From assembly GCA_004009845.1 (NCBI GenBank), contig RMBW01000063.1, forward strand, positions 119,108 to 183,107: a stretch of DNA of 64,000 bases, written 5' to 3'. This DNA is from Davidsoniella eucalypti (lineage: Eukaryota; Ascomycota; Sordariomycetes; Microascales; Ceratocystidaceae). Every line of letters starts with the position of its first letter. Within the stretch, counting starts at the first letter, position 1. Both the position numbers and the translations under genes were made by a program. The notes beneath the pieces were generated by a model that was not told where the DNA came from, made no database searches, and saw only the letters and a program-made list of their open reading frames with translations. Of this stretch, positions 11,501 through 24,349 are shown piece by piece.

Positions 11501-14500
11501 AGAAAGAAACTCTATATTCAGAAACTCCGCCGGTCGATACAAAAGTAGTTTGTAGGGAGGAGGACAAAAAGGGAACACTACAAAGGAAATAGACAGTGAT
11601 CTTCGATATAAGTGCCTGATTCGACAAGACAAAGAACGATCCAGGATTTTGATTTTGGACAGTTGCATAATGATCACATCTAGAAAGATTCCTTTCGGGC
11701 TTTCCTTCTCGGATATTCCATGACATTCATTCCAGTCTAGTATCCAGAAAGAGTTAAGGGCAGAAGAAAGCTATGGACGCCTCTGCCCAGTACGGGTCGA
11801 TATGGTTCCGGTGCCGTTCTGGTCATATGTACATCAATACTTGAAGGCTCCTTTGCTCCTTATTATTTGGCTGCTTGAGTTCCTTTTCTGCTCTGTGCCT
11901 CTAGACGAGTTACTCCGTTATGGAGCAGGCCTGGCCTGGCATCATGATCCGCTTGTTGTCTCCTGGTACCCTCTACCGGACATGTCTACATATGTGGGTT
12001 ATGTAGTCGTAGGAGGCCAAAAGGCAAATACCCGGACCGTGAGATGTATGTACATGTACATGTATGCTAAGCGCCGCCTACTCACCTCACCCCGACTTTG
12101 AGGACCGCCCTTACATCTACGGGCTTACCTTCCACTGCGCTTAAGTCGGTTTTGTATCATATGTACATGTATCATTGCCCATGGTCCGCAGAACGGAACA
12201 AGTACAAAGTAGTTGTCCATGTAGTCACCCTTTTCGGTTTTATGTACGTACGGCCACGGGGTCAGTGTATATAGTTTTTCCATCTGTCTCTACAGACGGA
12301 GGGGTGTCAAGAGTCTCCCGTTACATAATTCTTTCTCTTGCTAATATTCTAGCTTTTATCTATTTGTTATGTGCTATATGCCAGGCCTTCACAGTCCATT
12401 ATAGGAAATTATCTTCTCTTGATTTTTTTCTTTCCTTTTTTCATGATATTCTGTCTATTTATCTTCCCAGCCAAAGCCGGGCGAAATAACTCCAGTGACC
12501 AAGTTTAGAGCGGAAGAAGGGGTCCATGATCCTTTCATGGGGCTTCCGCCAAGCTGAGGGCACATTATAGACTCGGCTGGCACTCAACCCAGCCCGTCTC
12601 TTTGATATTCTAAAGTCGGTGATGACAAAATCTGGCCAGTCGGATTCCTCTCTTCGCAAACTGTGTTGTCATGTCGGCTACTTCTTCTGATCTACATGTA
12701 GTGTTCTTTTCTGCACTCTTCGTATATCAACTCTTGACTCCAATATTTGCACGGTCAACAGATCCAAACTCCTGCTGTCATAATCGGCTCAAAGGGCACA
12801 GCATATGTATTTCAATGGACGGAAACAATGACTACAGATACATGGTAAGATCTCTTTTACCAGGGTGTGTCTCTAGACCTAGATTGGTCCTAGTTCGCAA
12901 CCCCGAAACCAAAGTTGAGCTTGTTCTTTTCCTATATCGCAAGTACTCTTACAGTGAAGAAACAGTAAAGAAGAGAGGCACAGAAGACTGCCACTTACCG
13001 GCTTTAGATGGCGTCCCATAGCGTTGCGCCCGGATTCGCAATATAAAGCCTTTTTTGAAAGAGTGCCAGACACCGAGTACCATTTTCTTCCTTTCTTCTA
13101 TATTTACAAAGGTGTGGTGTGACCATTTTCCAAAGCTTCTTCTCGACCTACTGACGCAATGTTACAGGTAACATCATAACTATAGGCTCTAGAGACAGGC
13201 CTGTGGCGCCAACCTTTGGCCAGAGCTAAGTCTATTCCGGCAGTAAAAATCAAAGCATGTCCATAGTAAGAAGCCATCGATCCACAGAGAACACAAGAAT
13301 AATTTGTTCTAGACTTCGCAAGCTGCGAAATGGCATTTGTCCCTCGGTTTCTAAAGCCAAGGCCAAGGCCAAGTGAAAATCGTCCATGACCCTGTTTTCA
13401 TGTTATGATTGACTTGTTCGGCCTCTGATTGGTCACTTTACGAGAACTACAACGCAATAAAAGAAGAAGATATTGGTTCTATGTGCCGTTTGCTAAACCT
13501 AGACCTTAAGAGACTCCCCCCCTTCTACCTACGGGTCTATAACGAATAGTACAAGTACAAGTTTCACACGCCCCCTTTCTTTAGCCATCAACCCAGCCCT
13601 GACCTTGTTCCCATGTGAAGATCGCAACAGCGTTGTGAAATGCCCGTGCCTGATTTCGATGATTTCTTGCTGCTTTGCCTTCTTTTTTTATTTGAGCAAC
13701 ACATTATCACTACCACGGTCTGCTGCAACAACTCCTGCACAAAATCAAGTATTGCACCGAAGAACCAAGATATAGATACTATGTATATTCGTGTCCTTGG
13801 ATTCTACCCTCCTTCGCTTTCCTGCATTCTCCCTTCCACTTTCTTTTTTTTCCACGGCCGCTGTAAGCGATGGCCTTACTAGGATGTTGGCTGCGGGTAG
13901 ATACATATGTACATATATTATATGTACTATATGAGATTATATGCATCCAGTATGCACAATATAGGCTAATAGATCACGTATCCGCTATCACATATCTGCA
14001 CCTCTGGTAATAGAGTCAGATATGCTATGTCGCTTTCTGTTCTTGTTTCTCTTGTTCCCTCATAGCGCAACTCTGTGGTACAGACCATTGAGGATCGTAT
14101 CAAATAACCTAAAAGCGAGGCTGTGACAACTCGGAGTTGCTAATGTATGAGTCTAGATCGAATCATTGATTTGGATAGAGACAAGTTACAAGAGGTGACA
14201 ACGAGTCTTCTCATAGAAAAATACATATGTATGAATACAGATATATATGTAGAAAATTAAAATTATATATAAAAACGTATGGTCCTTTGGTGAGAGTCGC
14301 TTTCCTATCTCTCTTGTCTTCTTGCGTAACTTTTAATGAAAAAAAGAAAAGAGCTAGAAGCGCTGTAACCTGGGGTTATCTCTTCTTTCTTATGCATGGG
14401 CCTGGGCCAACCTGGCTGATCTGACCTCATCCGCCGCCCTAGTCTAGCCAGACAACCTTGAATTGTATATCTTTTCTCATTTTACATGCCGTTACTGTTA

Positions 14501-15824
14501 TATTCCTGAAATAAGCGCAGGCTGAACACTGAGGTAACATTATAGAAGATGTGATAATGTATATACATACAACTAATTGTCTACGAGGGCGAGCCATAGC
14601 AAGTTGAACGATGCCAAGGCTAATATTTGGGCAGGCAGTTATGGGCAACAACAATATCATTCATCGCCACAATAGGCAATCGAGTTGCTAGCATCAAGAC
14701 AATTGCCCAATATATCTGTGGATGTTTTGATGTTTGTGCAAAGTACAGGATCATTTAGAGGATCGCTCATCATCATGGCGAGACAGGTCGTATCTGATAA
14801 TCTCGTATATCACCTTCACATTACGAGGGCAAGTTCCAGATTCATTGATAGCCGGTCAAAACTCTTACCGGAAGTCACTGCCGATCTTCTATGCATCAAT
14901 ATATAAGCATATATACAAAAGCAGATGCTCTTTGCATGCTGGCTATACTGACATCGGTATTTTACTTGGCTCAGGTATGCATCTCGACGCTACTGAAACA
15001 CCGGCAATCTACCAAGCCAGCATTGAAACAACCCCCGTCTTGCTCAATGAATGCCCAATGTATTTGCCTCTTCGCATGCAACTTCAAACGCAGGATAGAA
15101 AACAAAACACTTCATAAAGTTGTGAATATCATAAACAGCGCAAAGGCCCAAATGCTGAGCCAGCTGAGTAACATCAGTATATTCTACGATACTTCACAAA
15201 GTCGATGGCGAGACATGTAATGAAATAAAAGACCCGATGTTACGGCCTTCAAGCGCAAATAACAGTCTACGTGAGCTACATTAAGGCGTGTTCTCCTCTC
15301 CCTCTAAGATGCATGTATGTATACAAGTCGTAATAATGATATCTTCTCTCCATCGGGGTAATTCATGATGTTTGCGTCAGAAACAGCCCAGTACAACCCT
15401 TGAGAAGGCTATAAGATGCTTGGGTGAAGCAGTGTGTGACTCTAATGTGCTATAAAGTCTGTGCCCACAGGCAGCTCATAGATATCAGGAGTTGTCTCCG
15501 GCTGGCAAGTACTATTTTTCTAAGCAGACATCTTTTTACCTTTCTAGACAACGTGTTTGCGGCGTACTCGACAGCACGCAATGGAAATGCATCACAGGCT
15601 CAGCTCATATACGGAAAGGCGTGTGGCTATACCCTATAATGCATCTACAGTGCTACTGTAGCTTTGATCTCTCGTCGCCGTGCGTATAAACGAGTAATGC
15701 GCTGCAGCTGTCTATGACTTTGCCGTTATCTTACGGCCACGCAGGCCTGGTAGCAAAAAGGTAACGATAATCTGGTCTTATATGTAACTCCAATTACTAC
15801 ATGGTTCAGTTTTTCCTTACAAAC
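5518..15824. other. Gene-free block, part 1
   Basis: About 10.3 kb without a supportable gene. Frames up to about 155 codons occur but lack ATG starts, domain signatures or consistent codon bias. Four TACATGTA palindromes cluster at 12051-12058, 12057-12064, 12164-12171 and 12693-12700. A three-unit GCCAAG tandem lies at 13356-13373. A purine-rich strand spans about 10380-10560 and an A-rich tract lies at 11320-11343. I see no tRNA B-box with a matching A-box, and no transposase-like frame. Confidence 0.55.
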
Positions 15825-16256
15825 TACTCGTGCCACGCCCCACACCGTGAGGTGCTAACCAGCAAGTCTGCAGTACGTAGTTTGCCATTTTCTAGTCATA
15901 TTATTTCGGAAACCCAAAGTTCTAGTTGCAACTATTGCATATATGGTAGATATTCCTCGGTCTGCTCTTCATCACCACTACAAAAAGGCCAAATTATCTC
16001 AACAGCACGTCAACAACGTATTGGCCATATGAAGATTTTTCTCCTGGGCAGGAGTCTTCTTTTGTAATCTATCTTGATCTTTATACCAAAGTTAGCCTTC
16101 CACTCATGAGTTCAATGCTTAAAAAGGCGTATATTAGTATCTTCCAGCCAGTGAAATACTCGTTCACCAAGGCACCAGGGCACTGGGTTAGTGGCCAACT
16201 CATGTACTTCAGACTTGCTGGTTAGCACCTCATGGTTGTGGGGCGTGGCACGAGTA
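15825..16256. mobile_element. MITE-like non-autonomous DNA transposon with long terminal inverted repeats
   Basis: The left arm at 15827-15876 and the right arm at 16204-16254 are inverted copies of about 50 bp. They differ by one single-base indel and about two or three substitutions. Each arm starts CTCGTGCCACGCCCCACA at its outer end and includes GGTGCTAACCAGCAAGTCTG near its inner end. A TA dinucleotide flanks each side (15825-15826 and 16255-16256), as expected for the TA target-site duplication of Tc1/mariner-type transposition. The 428-bp body has no transposase-like frame, so mobilisation would need an enzyme encoded elsewhere. The superfamily is inferred only from the TA flanks. A weaker match may extend about 10 bp further inward on both arms. 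Confidence 0.75.
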
Positions 16257-16402
16257 CTAAGAGAGGTAAAAAAAAATATATATATATACTAATTACTAGT
16301 GTCGATACCTATACTAATACGATACCTGTTGGCTATCTATTGCAACGTCGCCAAGTGGGAGTAAGAAAGGAATCATAAGCTGCTGTCTGAGACCTTGGAT
16401 CG

Positions 16403-16437
16403 AGGCCGAGTTTTTATATGCCGAGTCATAACTCGGC
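16403..16437. repeat. Paired GCCGAGT/ACTCGGC inverted motifs
   Basis: A perfect 7-bp-arm palindrome GCCGAGTCATAACTCGGC occupies 16420-16437. A further copy of GGCCGAGT starts at 16404 and pairs with ACTCGGCC at 16431-16438, so two alternative hairpins share one arm. It lies 150 bp from the MITE. It could be a dimeric protein-binding site or a chance structure. Confidence 0.4.
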
Positions 16438-19400
16438 CGCTAAAGAAACTAAACAAATATGTCTCTTTGGCTAACAACAACATGGAGTAGAGTTACACTA
16501 TTCGTACAAGAACAACTGTAAATTGAGTCAGAAGTCAGATACCACTCAGAGTTACGATTATGTGAACTTCTTTACGATGAAACAAAAGGTTCATCTTCTT
16601 CCATGAGAGACACTGCACCTCAGAAATTGGGATAAAGAAAAAAGAAAGCGCTACATCTACAATCGTATGACTTTTTTACCCAATATTTCTTTTGGTGATT
16701 TAAAGGAACCCTGACGGTTGATATAGGTTCATTCATACTACATGTAGGCTTTCCTCCATGTGAAAATGAGGCAATTGCGGGTTATTAAACAATACCATTC
16801 TTCTTTTGCTGTGATTAGACTAGAAAATGGAAGTTACCCTATGGCACAATACCATTGTGTCCATTGTTTGTTGGTCGCAGCTGAGGGAAGGAAAGAACGA
16901 AGAAGAATGTAATACAGACTTTCGTTTCTTCTTTGGCTTCAAAGGTCATGCATAACCTTCATGATTTATCAATCACATGAGATGTGTACTATATGAATTA
17001 TAGTGGATCATCTGGTAGCTAATTAGCCCATTAACTCTACACTATACCGGAATATTCGGCTCCGTGAAAACAGCATCATGTCAGCCTTGCCTTGACATCT
17101 TTGGCAAATGTGATTAGAAATTCCTAGCTTGATAGTCGTATGTACCTCCATAGAAATGGATAATCGGCATATGCCTCTGCACGGGCCAAGAAAACATTTG
17201 CTATTACTACAAGACTGAGATAGCCGAGGCATATAAGTATCAGTCGACTTTGGCTATTCACCGAAAGCATACCGACAAAAGCTTTTGTACCGATCGACTA
17301 CCTAGAAATCCCCTAAAAGCTAGAGGCATCGGTACTATGGGGTATGCAGCTATCCCAAGGTAAAACTCTTTCCAGCGGGCGTCCAGCCCAGTATCTGTCA
17401 ACAGCGGGATCCTCCACCTTGTCTAAGACAAGGAACGCACAGAAATAACACTATAGATCGAGAAAGAAGATCACTCAGTAGCGCCCGCAATCAAGTCATT
17501 ATTAAGAAACTAAACAAAACTCAAAATGGTGTTGGATATCAACGAGAATAAGCACCTAGTACATATTCATTTTCAAAATCTTAAAATTCCATGATATATG
17601 AGATAGCTAACAAATGCTTCTATATTTCCTTAGTTCCTTTTTTTTTTCGGCTTCTATATATACATGAGGTAATCTAGAACATAATCGACTCTTCCCTTCT
17701 ACATGTAAAAATATTCTTATCTACACCCATAACGATTTGCATCATTTTAGGAGACAGGACGACGAATATATGGGACTCGGGTTTCATACGCGGCACGCCC
17801 GTTCACTCGGCAAGGCAAATATGATCGTGAAGTGGGAGATCCTACCACATGTAAACAAGGCCCTTATCTCAAATATTTCTGAATCCCTCTTTTTCATTTA
17901 TCCGGCTCTTCTCCCTCTCTATACATATATTCAAGGAAACCCACAGTGCTACAAAAAGTCGCACTACCAGGCTTGGCCAGGCCAAAGTTGCTACGACTCT
18001 AGCGCCAAGTGTTTGCTTTACCAACTTACCAGCATTATAGAAATAAGCAAACAAGCTGCGATATGTGATAAGAGACACGATCGGCATATATCTGTATAGT
18101 TAATATCACCATGTACTAAGGAGTTGCTGGCATGTCTGGTAGTGGTTTTCTAGTTGTACATGTACATAGTTTATAGTATTATGTTTAGTCAAGCGATCTT
18201 CCCCTATAATGCTACACGTTTTTACTCGAATTTATGTGCATTGTGCAAAGAGTGTACCTAATCACCGGAGGCCGCAAGGTTCGATAAAGAGGTTCTATTG
18301 AAAATCATCCATGAGGAAGTGAAAGTGAATATAGAAGTAATGGTCTCTCAGGTCCCCTATGTGAACCCCTATTCCTTGCAACTCTCCCTAGCGCTCTCTT
18401 ACTTAAGGGTCGATGTAACCCTATTGACCCTAATAGTTGATAGCCCCAATCCCAACACATCGTAGAGTAATAAAAGTTGCATAACATGGCGACTAGGCTG
18501 TTTTTGGCTTCTTAAAGCTGTCATGCTATAGGTTAACGGTGTACATATACTTGTGCATGATCTCTATTGAATTTACTATTGCTTACCATAGAACCTGCGA
18601 TGGAAGCAAGCATAGAAGCAATATAGAAGTCTGCCAATCAAGTACTAATGTATGCAGATGATATTATTATGGGCTATAGTGCCCGCCATCATTGTATGTG
18701 GAGATCAAAGTCTTCCTATATTGAGGATAATTGAATCGGAGTTTTAGTTTAACCGACTTAAGTAATCAAGTAAATGAATCGGTAACACACCAAATATTGG
18801 TACAGGTGCATATATGAGACAGATTCATCTTTTTGGAGACTGTTTAACACGATGACAAAACGAAGGGGAAAAAGATGGGTTAATGAACAACTAGCCCTTT
18901 CTAACATAAAGCTAAACCCAAAAAGAAAAAGAAATCCCCCCATAAAGTGTCACTCTACACATGGCATGTCGCACTTCTTATACATTGTACGACCTTCAGA
19001 CCTCCAGTATAGGGGGAAACGAACGGAAGAGAAAGTATTGCTGGCTAGACCTTAGTACAAAGCCCGATAGAATGAACATATATTGGGCTTCTCGGGTCTG
19101 GCTATAAATAAGAACATCTCCCATAGATAATCATTGATCTAGCTCTGAAATCTTTAGTCAAAGTTTGCAATAAACTCTAGTCCATCACTACATTAATTCT
19201 ATTGTTTACTCTCCCAAATTGGACTTCCACACTTACAATCCGGTGAAGTCAAAAATCCGAAAACAGCTGTAAACTACCAACAACACAACCAAACAAAGTC
19301 TATTCGTTGAGTTCTTAGGCCTTCTCAAACGATATGTCGAGCCCTCTAACACTCAGTACCATCTTGTATCTCTACCTTCTTATGCACCTAATTCCACAGG

Positions 19401-22400
19401 TCTTATTAAGTCTCAATACGTCCCTCCATCATTAAATACTAGTATCTACAACTACTTACCTTCAATTGTGATATTTAAATAACATTGTTGATACTGTTGT
19501 CTTATATAGTATAGTTATAATCGTGGGTGCTTCAATGATTTTTGCTCTAATTTTTTCTTTTTTAAAAAAGAAGTAAATATTATTAGTTGGCGGTGTAAAA
19601 TGACGTCTCAAATAGGTCGTGCGATGTACCGGCATGCCATGTGTATATAGAGTGACTCAAAAAAGGGATAAAGTGGTCATCATAGTAGATTTATACTAGC
19701 TTAAGAAAACGTACCCTAATGGGAAATAGTGATGGGTTTTTCTTAACTCGTCTGGAAACAGACAAAGGAAGAGACAGATAATCATTGCTGTAGCTTAACT
19801 CAATAGAGATAGAATAAAGAAGAACGAGAACGAAAATCAATACAGCAAGACAATGCCGCCAACCCTGGCCCAGGGTCAGCGAACCCTTGAAAGTTATGGA
19901 GTGGCTGAGATTCTGTTCTAGCAAATCATCATTGCCGTAGTGTCCCAGCTGTGAGGAACCGAGTGTACATTGGAGAATACAAGTAGCATCCTGTTGTCTC
20001 GTTGGTTCCATTCTGTGCTATCTCTTAAATACCAGTGTCGGATGTATACAAGGGGGGCGTTTATTTTGAAGAAATCGGTACTTCCTTTCAACACCCTTTT
20101 TGCGTTTAATTATACATCAATATATATGTAATGGAATAACTAACCAACTACATATTCAAATGTGTCCATTTATCTTCTCAAAGGAAGATCAGAGGATACT
20201 AGATCGTATGGCCTGTAACGGTGAGCCAAAAACTAAGAACACTGATCTTAACATGTAATATTGGATAACATATGCACATATACTGTAAGTTAGTCTTGAT
20301 TTAAATTATATGTATCTGATTTAGAAAAAAAAAATCAGACTGGATCTGTCATTTCCGAGAAGATAAAGACGGCATCTGAAATGGCGCTATAATTGGTGAC
20401 CTGGCTATGTAAGTTTATTATCTTCATGAGCTTATAAATCGGAATCACAATCTGCAGTGGCAAGGCAGGAGTTACAATTGCTTCTCCAAATGAGAAAACA
20501 AGAAGAATAGAAAGAAAAGATGTAGTGAGCAGAAATTGCCGAATAAGAAGGGCCGGTCGTCGCCGCTTGAGAGGAGCCTTGAGAGAAAAGGAAACTAGGA
20601 AGGTGATAGTTGCATATACATATAGAGAATGTATGACCGCTGGCCATACGTCCAAAAAGAAGAAAATAATACTCGCTGTTGCCGTCAAGTTCAGAAGCTA
20701 CATCGGAAAGAAACGGCAGGTTCTCGGCGGAGCAGGGAACATGCAAGAAGCATTACAGTTATGTGTCGGATTTTTCAAGCCAAAGCTGTTTATCCGTTCC
20801 CCATTTTCCCGCCAAGTCGAAGGAAGGTACATGTATGCCGAGTTCCTTGGCCCACATAACAGTAACTACTGTCATCATTTTGTTGGCTGAAATCTCAAGC
20901 AGGTCACTATCATTGGTGGGCCAAGGAGAAGCAGACTAAACTTAAGACGCGCCGAGTTCCAGAGCTCCGGGCTTGAGTTATTGGAGACGGCTTTGGGGTA
21001 TTATTGAATAACAGGGCCTCGATTTTACCCAGATCATATGTACGTACATCCGAAATATCGAAACCGTAAATCTTGCTGGCATGTCAATCGGCACCTACCC
21101 GCCAAGCCGCTTACTCGTTTAGACTCCGTACAGACGATATTACATCATTATTGACGCTTTTGTTGCTGGCCACTTTATTACTTCTACCACTAAATACTTT
21201 ATATGTATGTGCTTTATTACCATTTTTGGCCTGGACATCATGATCGGCAAAGCTGTGCCAGACAGAAGAATACAAACATGGTCTGAGAGCTTCTCGATCT
21301 TCCACATCAAGTAATTTTCCCTATTTGGCAAAGTAGTGTTTCGGTAATCCGCCAAGAGCCCGCTCTCTACACATTATAGTTCTCAGTTCAATCAGTAACC
21401 TTTCTCTAGACTTGACGCTAAGTAGCCACCAAAGACTAGAATCTGGCAAAAGTACCCCTGAAAACACTGCTTAAATAAGTTCTAGTGCCGATTTTTGTTA
21501 GCTAGTCAACTAGCTTCTTAAATCAGGTCATAGCAGTTCCGCCTCTATCAACCCGCCCATATTTCAAAACGAGACCAGTCCAATAGTTAGGCCTAATTAG
21601 TCTCTGAGCGAAAGAATGAGAAGCCTACATGTACTGAGGGAAAAGAAGACTTAGACAATGTTGGTTAGTGGGGGGAACTGGGACAAACATCAAACACTAG
21701 CTTGTACAGATATATCACATAGATTGGTAACGACTTGATATCAATGGCCTACGACTCGACTTACACACGTAGTAGAGTCTACATCCCCTGTTTGTAGACT
21801 GATATACCGACGTTGCCGTGATGTAGTAGCAAGGCGGACTTAATCCCGACTAAACTAGGAATGTTCGAGACCTGGGGCGGCGCCGTCACGGTGATATCTA
21901 TAAAATTATATATATATAAGACAAGGGCAACTCGCGTGTAAGGACTTGCTCTCCTGTTGGCAATTGCGTTTCGTATTTTTTGTCTATTGGTGACAAGACC
22001 ACCTAATGTTGTAGTCACGATATGCCGAAGGCAACCATGTGTGCCAACTCTCAAGGGGGTGGGGTACTTGTTTTGAACTGTAGTTATTACACTGATACTG
22101 AATAATATAGATAACAAAGAAGCAAGTCTCCTGGTTGCCCTGTTGATATGGTGCATTTATTTGTTACCATCAATATCACCATTTCTGTGGTATCATACTA
22201 GCTAGTACATATAATGTCTGTGATACTCTTAATAGTTCATAAACGGAACGTTGATATAGTTTTCATCTATTGTCTCCAAGGTATCTGTCGACAGAATGAT
22301 ATCGTTCAGGCTCGTGGAAAATTTCCAAGACTAGCATATTGTTCAAGTTAGCACATGGTAAGAACCTCGGGCCCCAAGGCAAGCTGAAATCACCGCTTGT

Positions 22401-23830
22401 CTAAGTGGCATAATCTACGAAAGATAATCGAGATTGGTGCGCATGGAGACTAAAGCACAGCAACGGGATAGCGGACATATGTAAAGTGACTTATTCTCCA
22501 GTTCCTTGATTTGTATATTTAAGTTCCGAATATTTGGTCTAGACTTGATTGGGCAGGTCAGGCCTGGCTATCAGACGTTAATCCTACAAGGTCTTGACAA
22601 GCAAATGATCATTACTCGGGAAAAAAAAAAAGAGAAAAAAAACCCGCCAGTTCCAAAACCTCCAAGAGTCCGTCTCATATATGGATACATACGTACACAG
22701 TGAATAGTAGCTTAGATTCAGAAGTCCAGCTCCGTCTGGTGTCGTATTTTGCACCGCAGAGAAAAACTAGGAAACCATACCATAGCCAAAACGGGCCGGG
22801 ATAAGGGGTGTATGTCTAGTTTAGTTTACGTGTTTGAATTTCCAATGAATATGTTGGTTCCTTACAACTGTGTCTGTATCTGTATGTACAACTAAATCGT
22901 TGCCCAAATCCCGGCTTTGGTGAAGCACACTAGCGCCGTACTAGGTATATGTAAGATGCTATCTCTCAGCCTGTTCTGATATACATCGTTAGCGATATCC
23001 GTCACCTCCAACACGAAGATAGCCCGTTGCTGTTGAGAACAGACCAGACCTTCTACTCTCGCTCAAATTTGTCGCGAAGGAAAGGGATCCCCTCCCCTTC
23101 CGAAGAAGTCATTTTTAGCCTAACTAGGGAATGTTGACTGATGATTGCCGCGAACGACAACATCTACCTTTGGGCCTTGTTCCCTGCTAAAGAGAAAAGA
23201 ATGAATGAGCGACTTGCTACATAGGTAGATGTGATATAACTGATATGTACTAACAATATACGAGATAATGAGGCTAGAATTAGGAAGTAAAATGTTCAAA
23301 CTACATGTATTGAATAGAAGCACATGGCATTAGCATGGACATCGCTAGTACGAGTTGACCGGCGATAATTACCGGATAATGCGAGGGCTGATATTCATTC
23401 ATAGCATTTTACAGTCTTCTTTTTCCACTCTAGCCTTGGCAATCCACAGAACCAGCAAACAGCGAGTGCCAGTTACACTGCAACTGCAACTGCAACGACA
23501 GTGCCACGATGATTCCATTCTAGAAAGCACAGTGCCTCTTTCACAATGCCGCCATAACTACTTCGCGGTCATTGTCACGCCTTTGTCATCGCTTAAAGGC
23601 CACCAGACAAACATGCAGGAGGGTAGTATATATGTGCTTGCAGTTTCATCGGGGCTTTGTACCAGCCAAATCTTGCACTTGGAATCTTACTAGTCTACCG
23701 TTAGTTCCGGGCCGTTCTTCTCTCGGTGATTCAGATTGACAGATCGATGTCTGGTAGCCTAGTCAAGAAGAGAACAACCCGTCAGGCAAAAAAAAAAAAA
23801 AAGGCTGAATAACATGAGTACTGCTATGGT

Positions 23831-24349
23831 CTAAATGAAATGGCACGTTTCATGTCTGGAATCTAGTGGCCTGAGCTGGATTACAGGTAAAAGTATATGT
23901 AGGATGGCACACAAAAGAGGGGGGGAAACGTCATGTTTCGCGGCAAGAGCGACAGGTGGAATGTCCAGAGAACGACCGAAACTAAGCAAAACTAGCAGAA
24001 AGCGTAACGTGATTTGCACTACGTTGCCATACTGGAAGATACTCGTGGTTGCTTCCTGGCATCGTTGTGCCGTTTGGCTTGACCAGTAACTGTTCAGCTT
24101 GAAAAAGAACTTCGTTGTCTTCGACGATTGAATCGTTGACTGAGCACTGGGGGACCCTTTTTCTTTTTTGCTGTTTCTTTTTGCATACAACCTGACTGGT
24201 GACTTGACGGCCAGTATAAACAGGGAGGGTGCGTGGCGGTGATCCACTCGAATGCTGTCGTCGCAAATAAAAATTGTAAATATAGTACATGAATAGTCAT
24301 ACAGATGTACTTTTATCAGACCCCACCCCTCCATCACTGCCAAGGACAT
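23831..24349 (-). CDS. Orphan ORF, longest ATG frame in the gene-free block (doubtful)
   Basis: An ATG-initiated frame of 172 codons in a patch that is GC-richer than its surroundings. The product begins MSLAVMEGWGLIKVHLYDYS, has a lysine-rich middle (KRNSKKEKG) and a hydrophobic C-terminal third. I recognise no domain. Overlapping open frames on both strands suggest that stop-codon scarcity comes from base composition. Roughly one frame of this length is expected by chance in 45 kb. I keep it only because it is the longest in the block. Confidence 0.12.
   Translation of the reverse strand: MSLAVMEGWGLIKVHLYDYSCTIFTIFICDDSIRVDHRHAPSLFILAVKSPVRLYAKRNSKKEKGSPSAQSTIQSSKTTKFFFKLNSYWSSQTAQRCQEATTSIFQYGNVVQITLRFLLVLLSFGRSLDIPPVALAAKHDVSPPLLCAILHILLPVIQLRPLDSRHETCHFI

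Noticed and set aside
20335..20688. Hydrophobic 117-codon minus-strand frame resembling a membrane protein
   Set aside because: It begins at TTG, with only a late internal ATG and no family resemblance. Other open frames overlap it.
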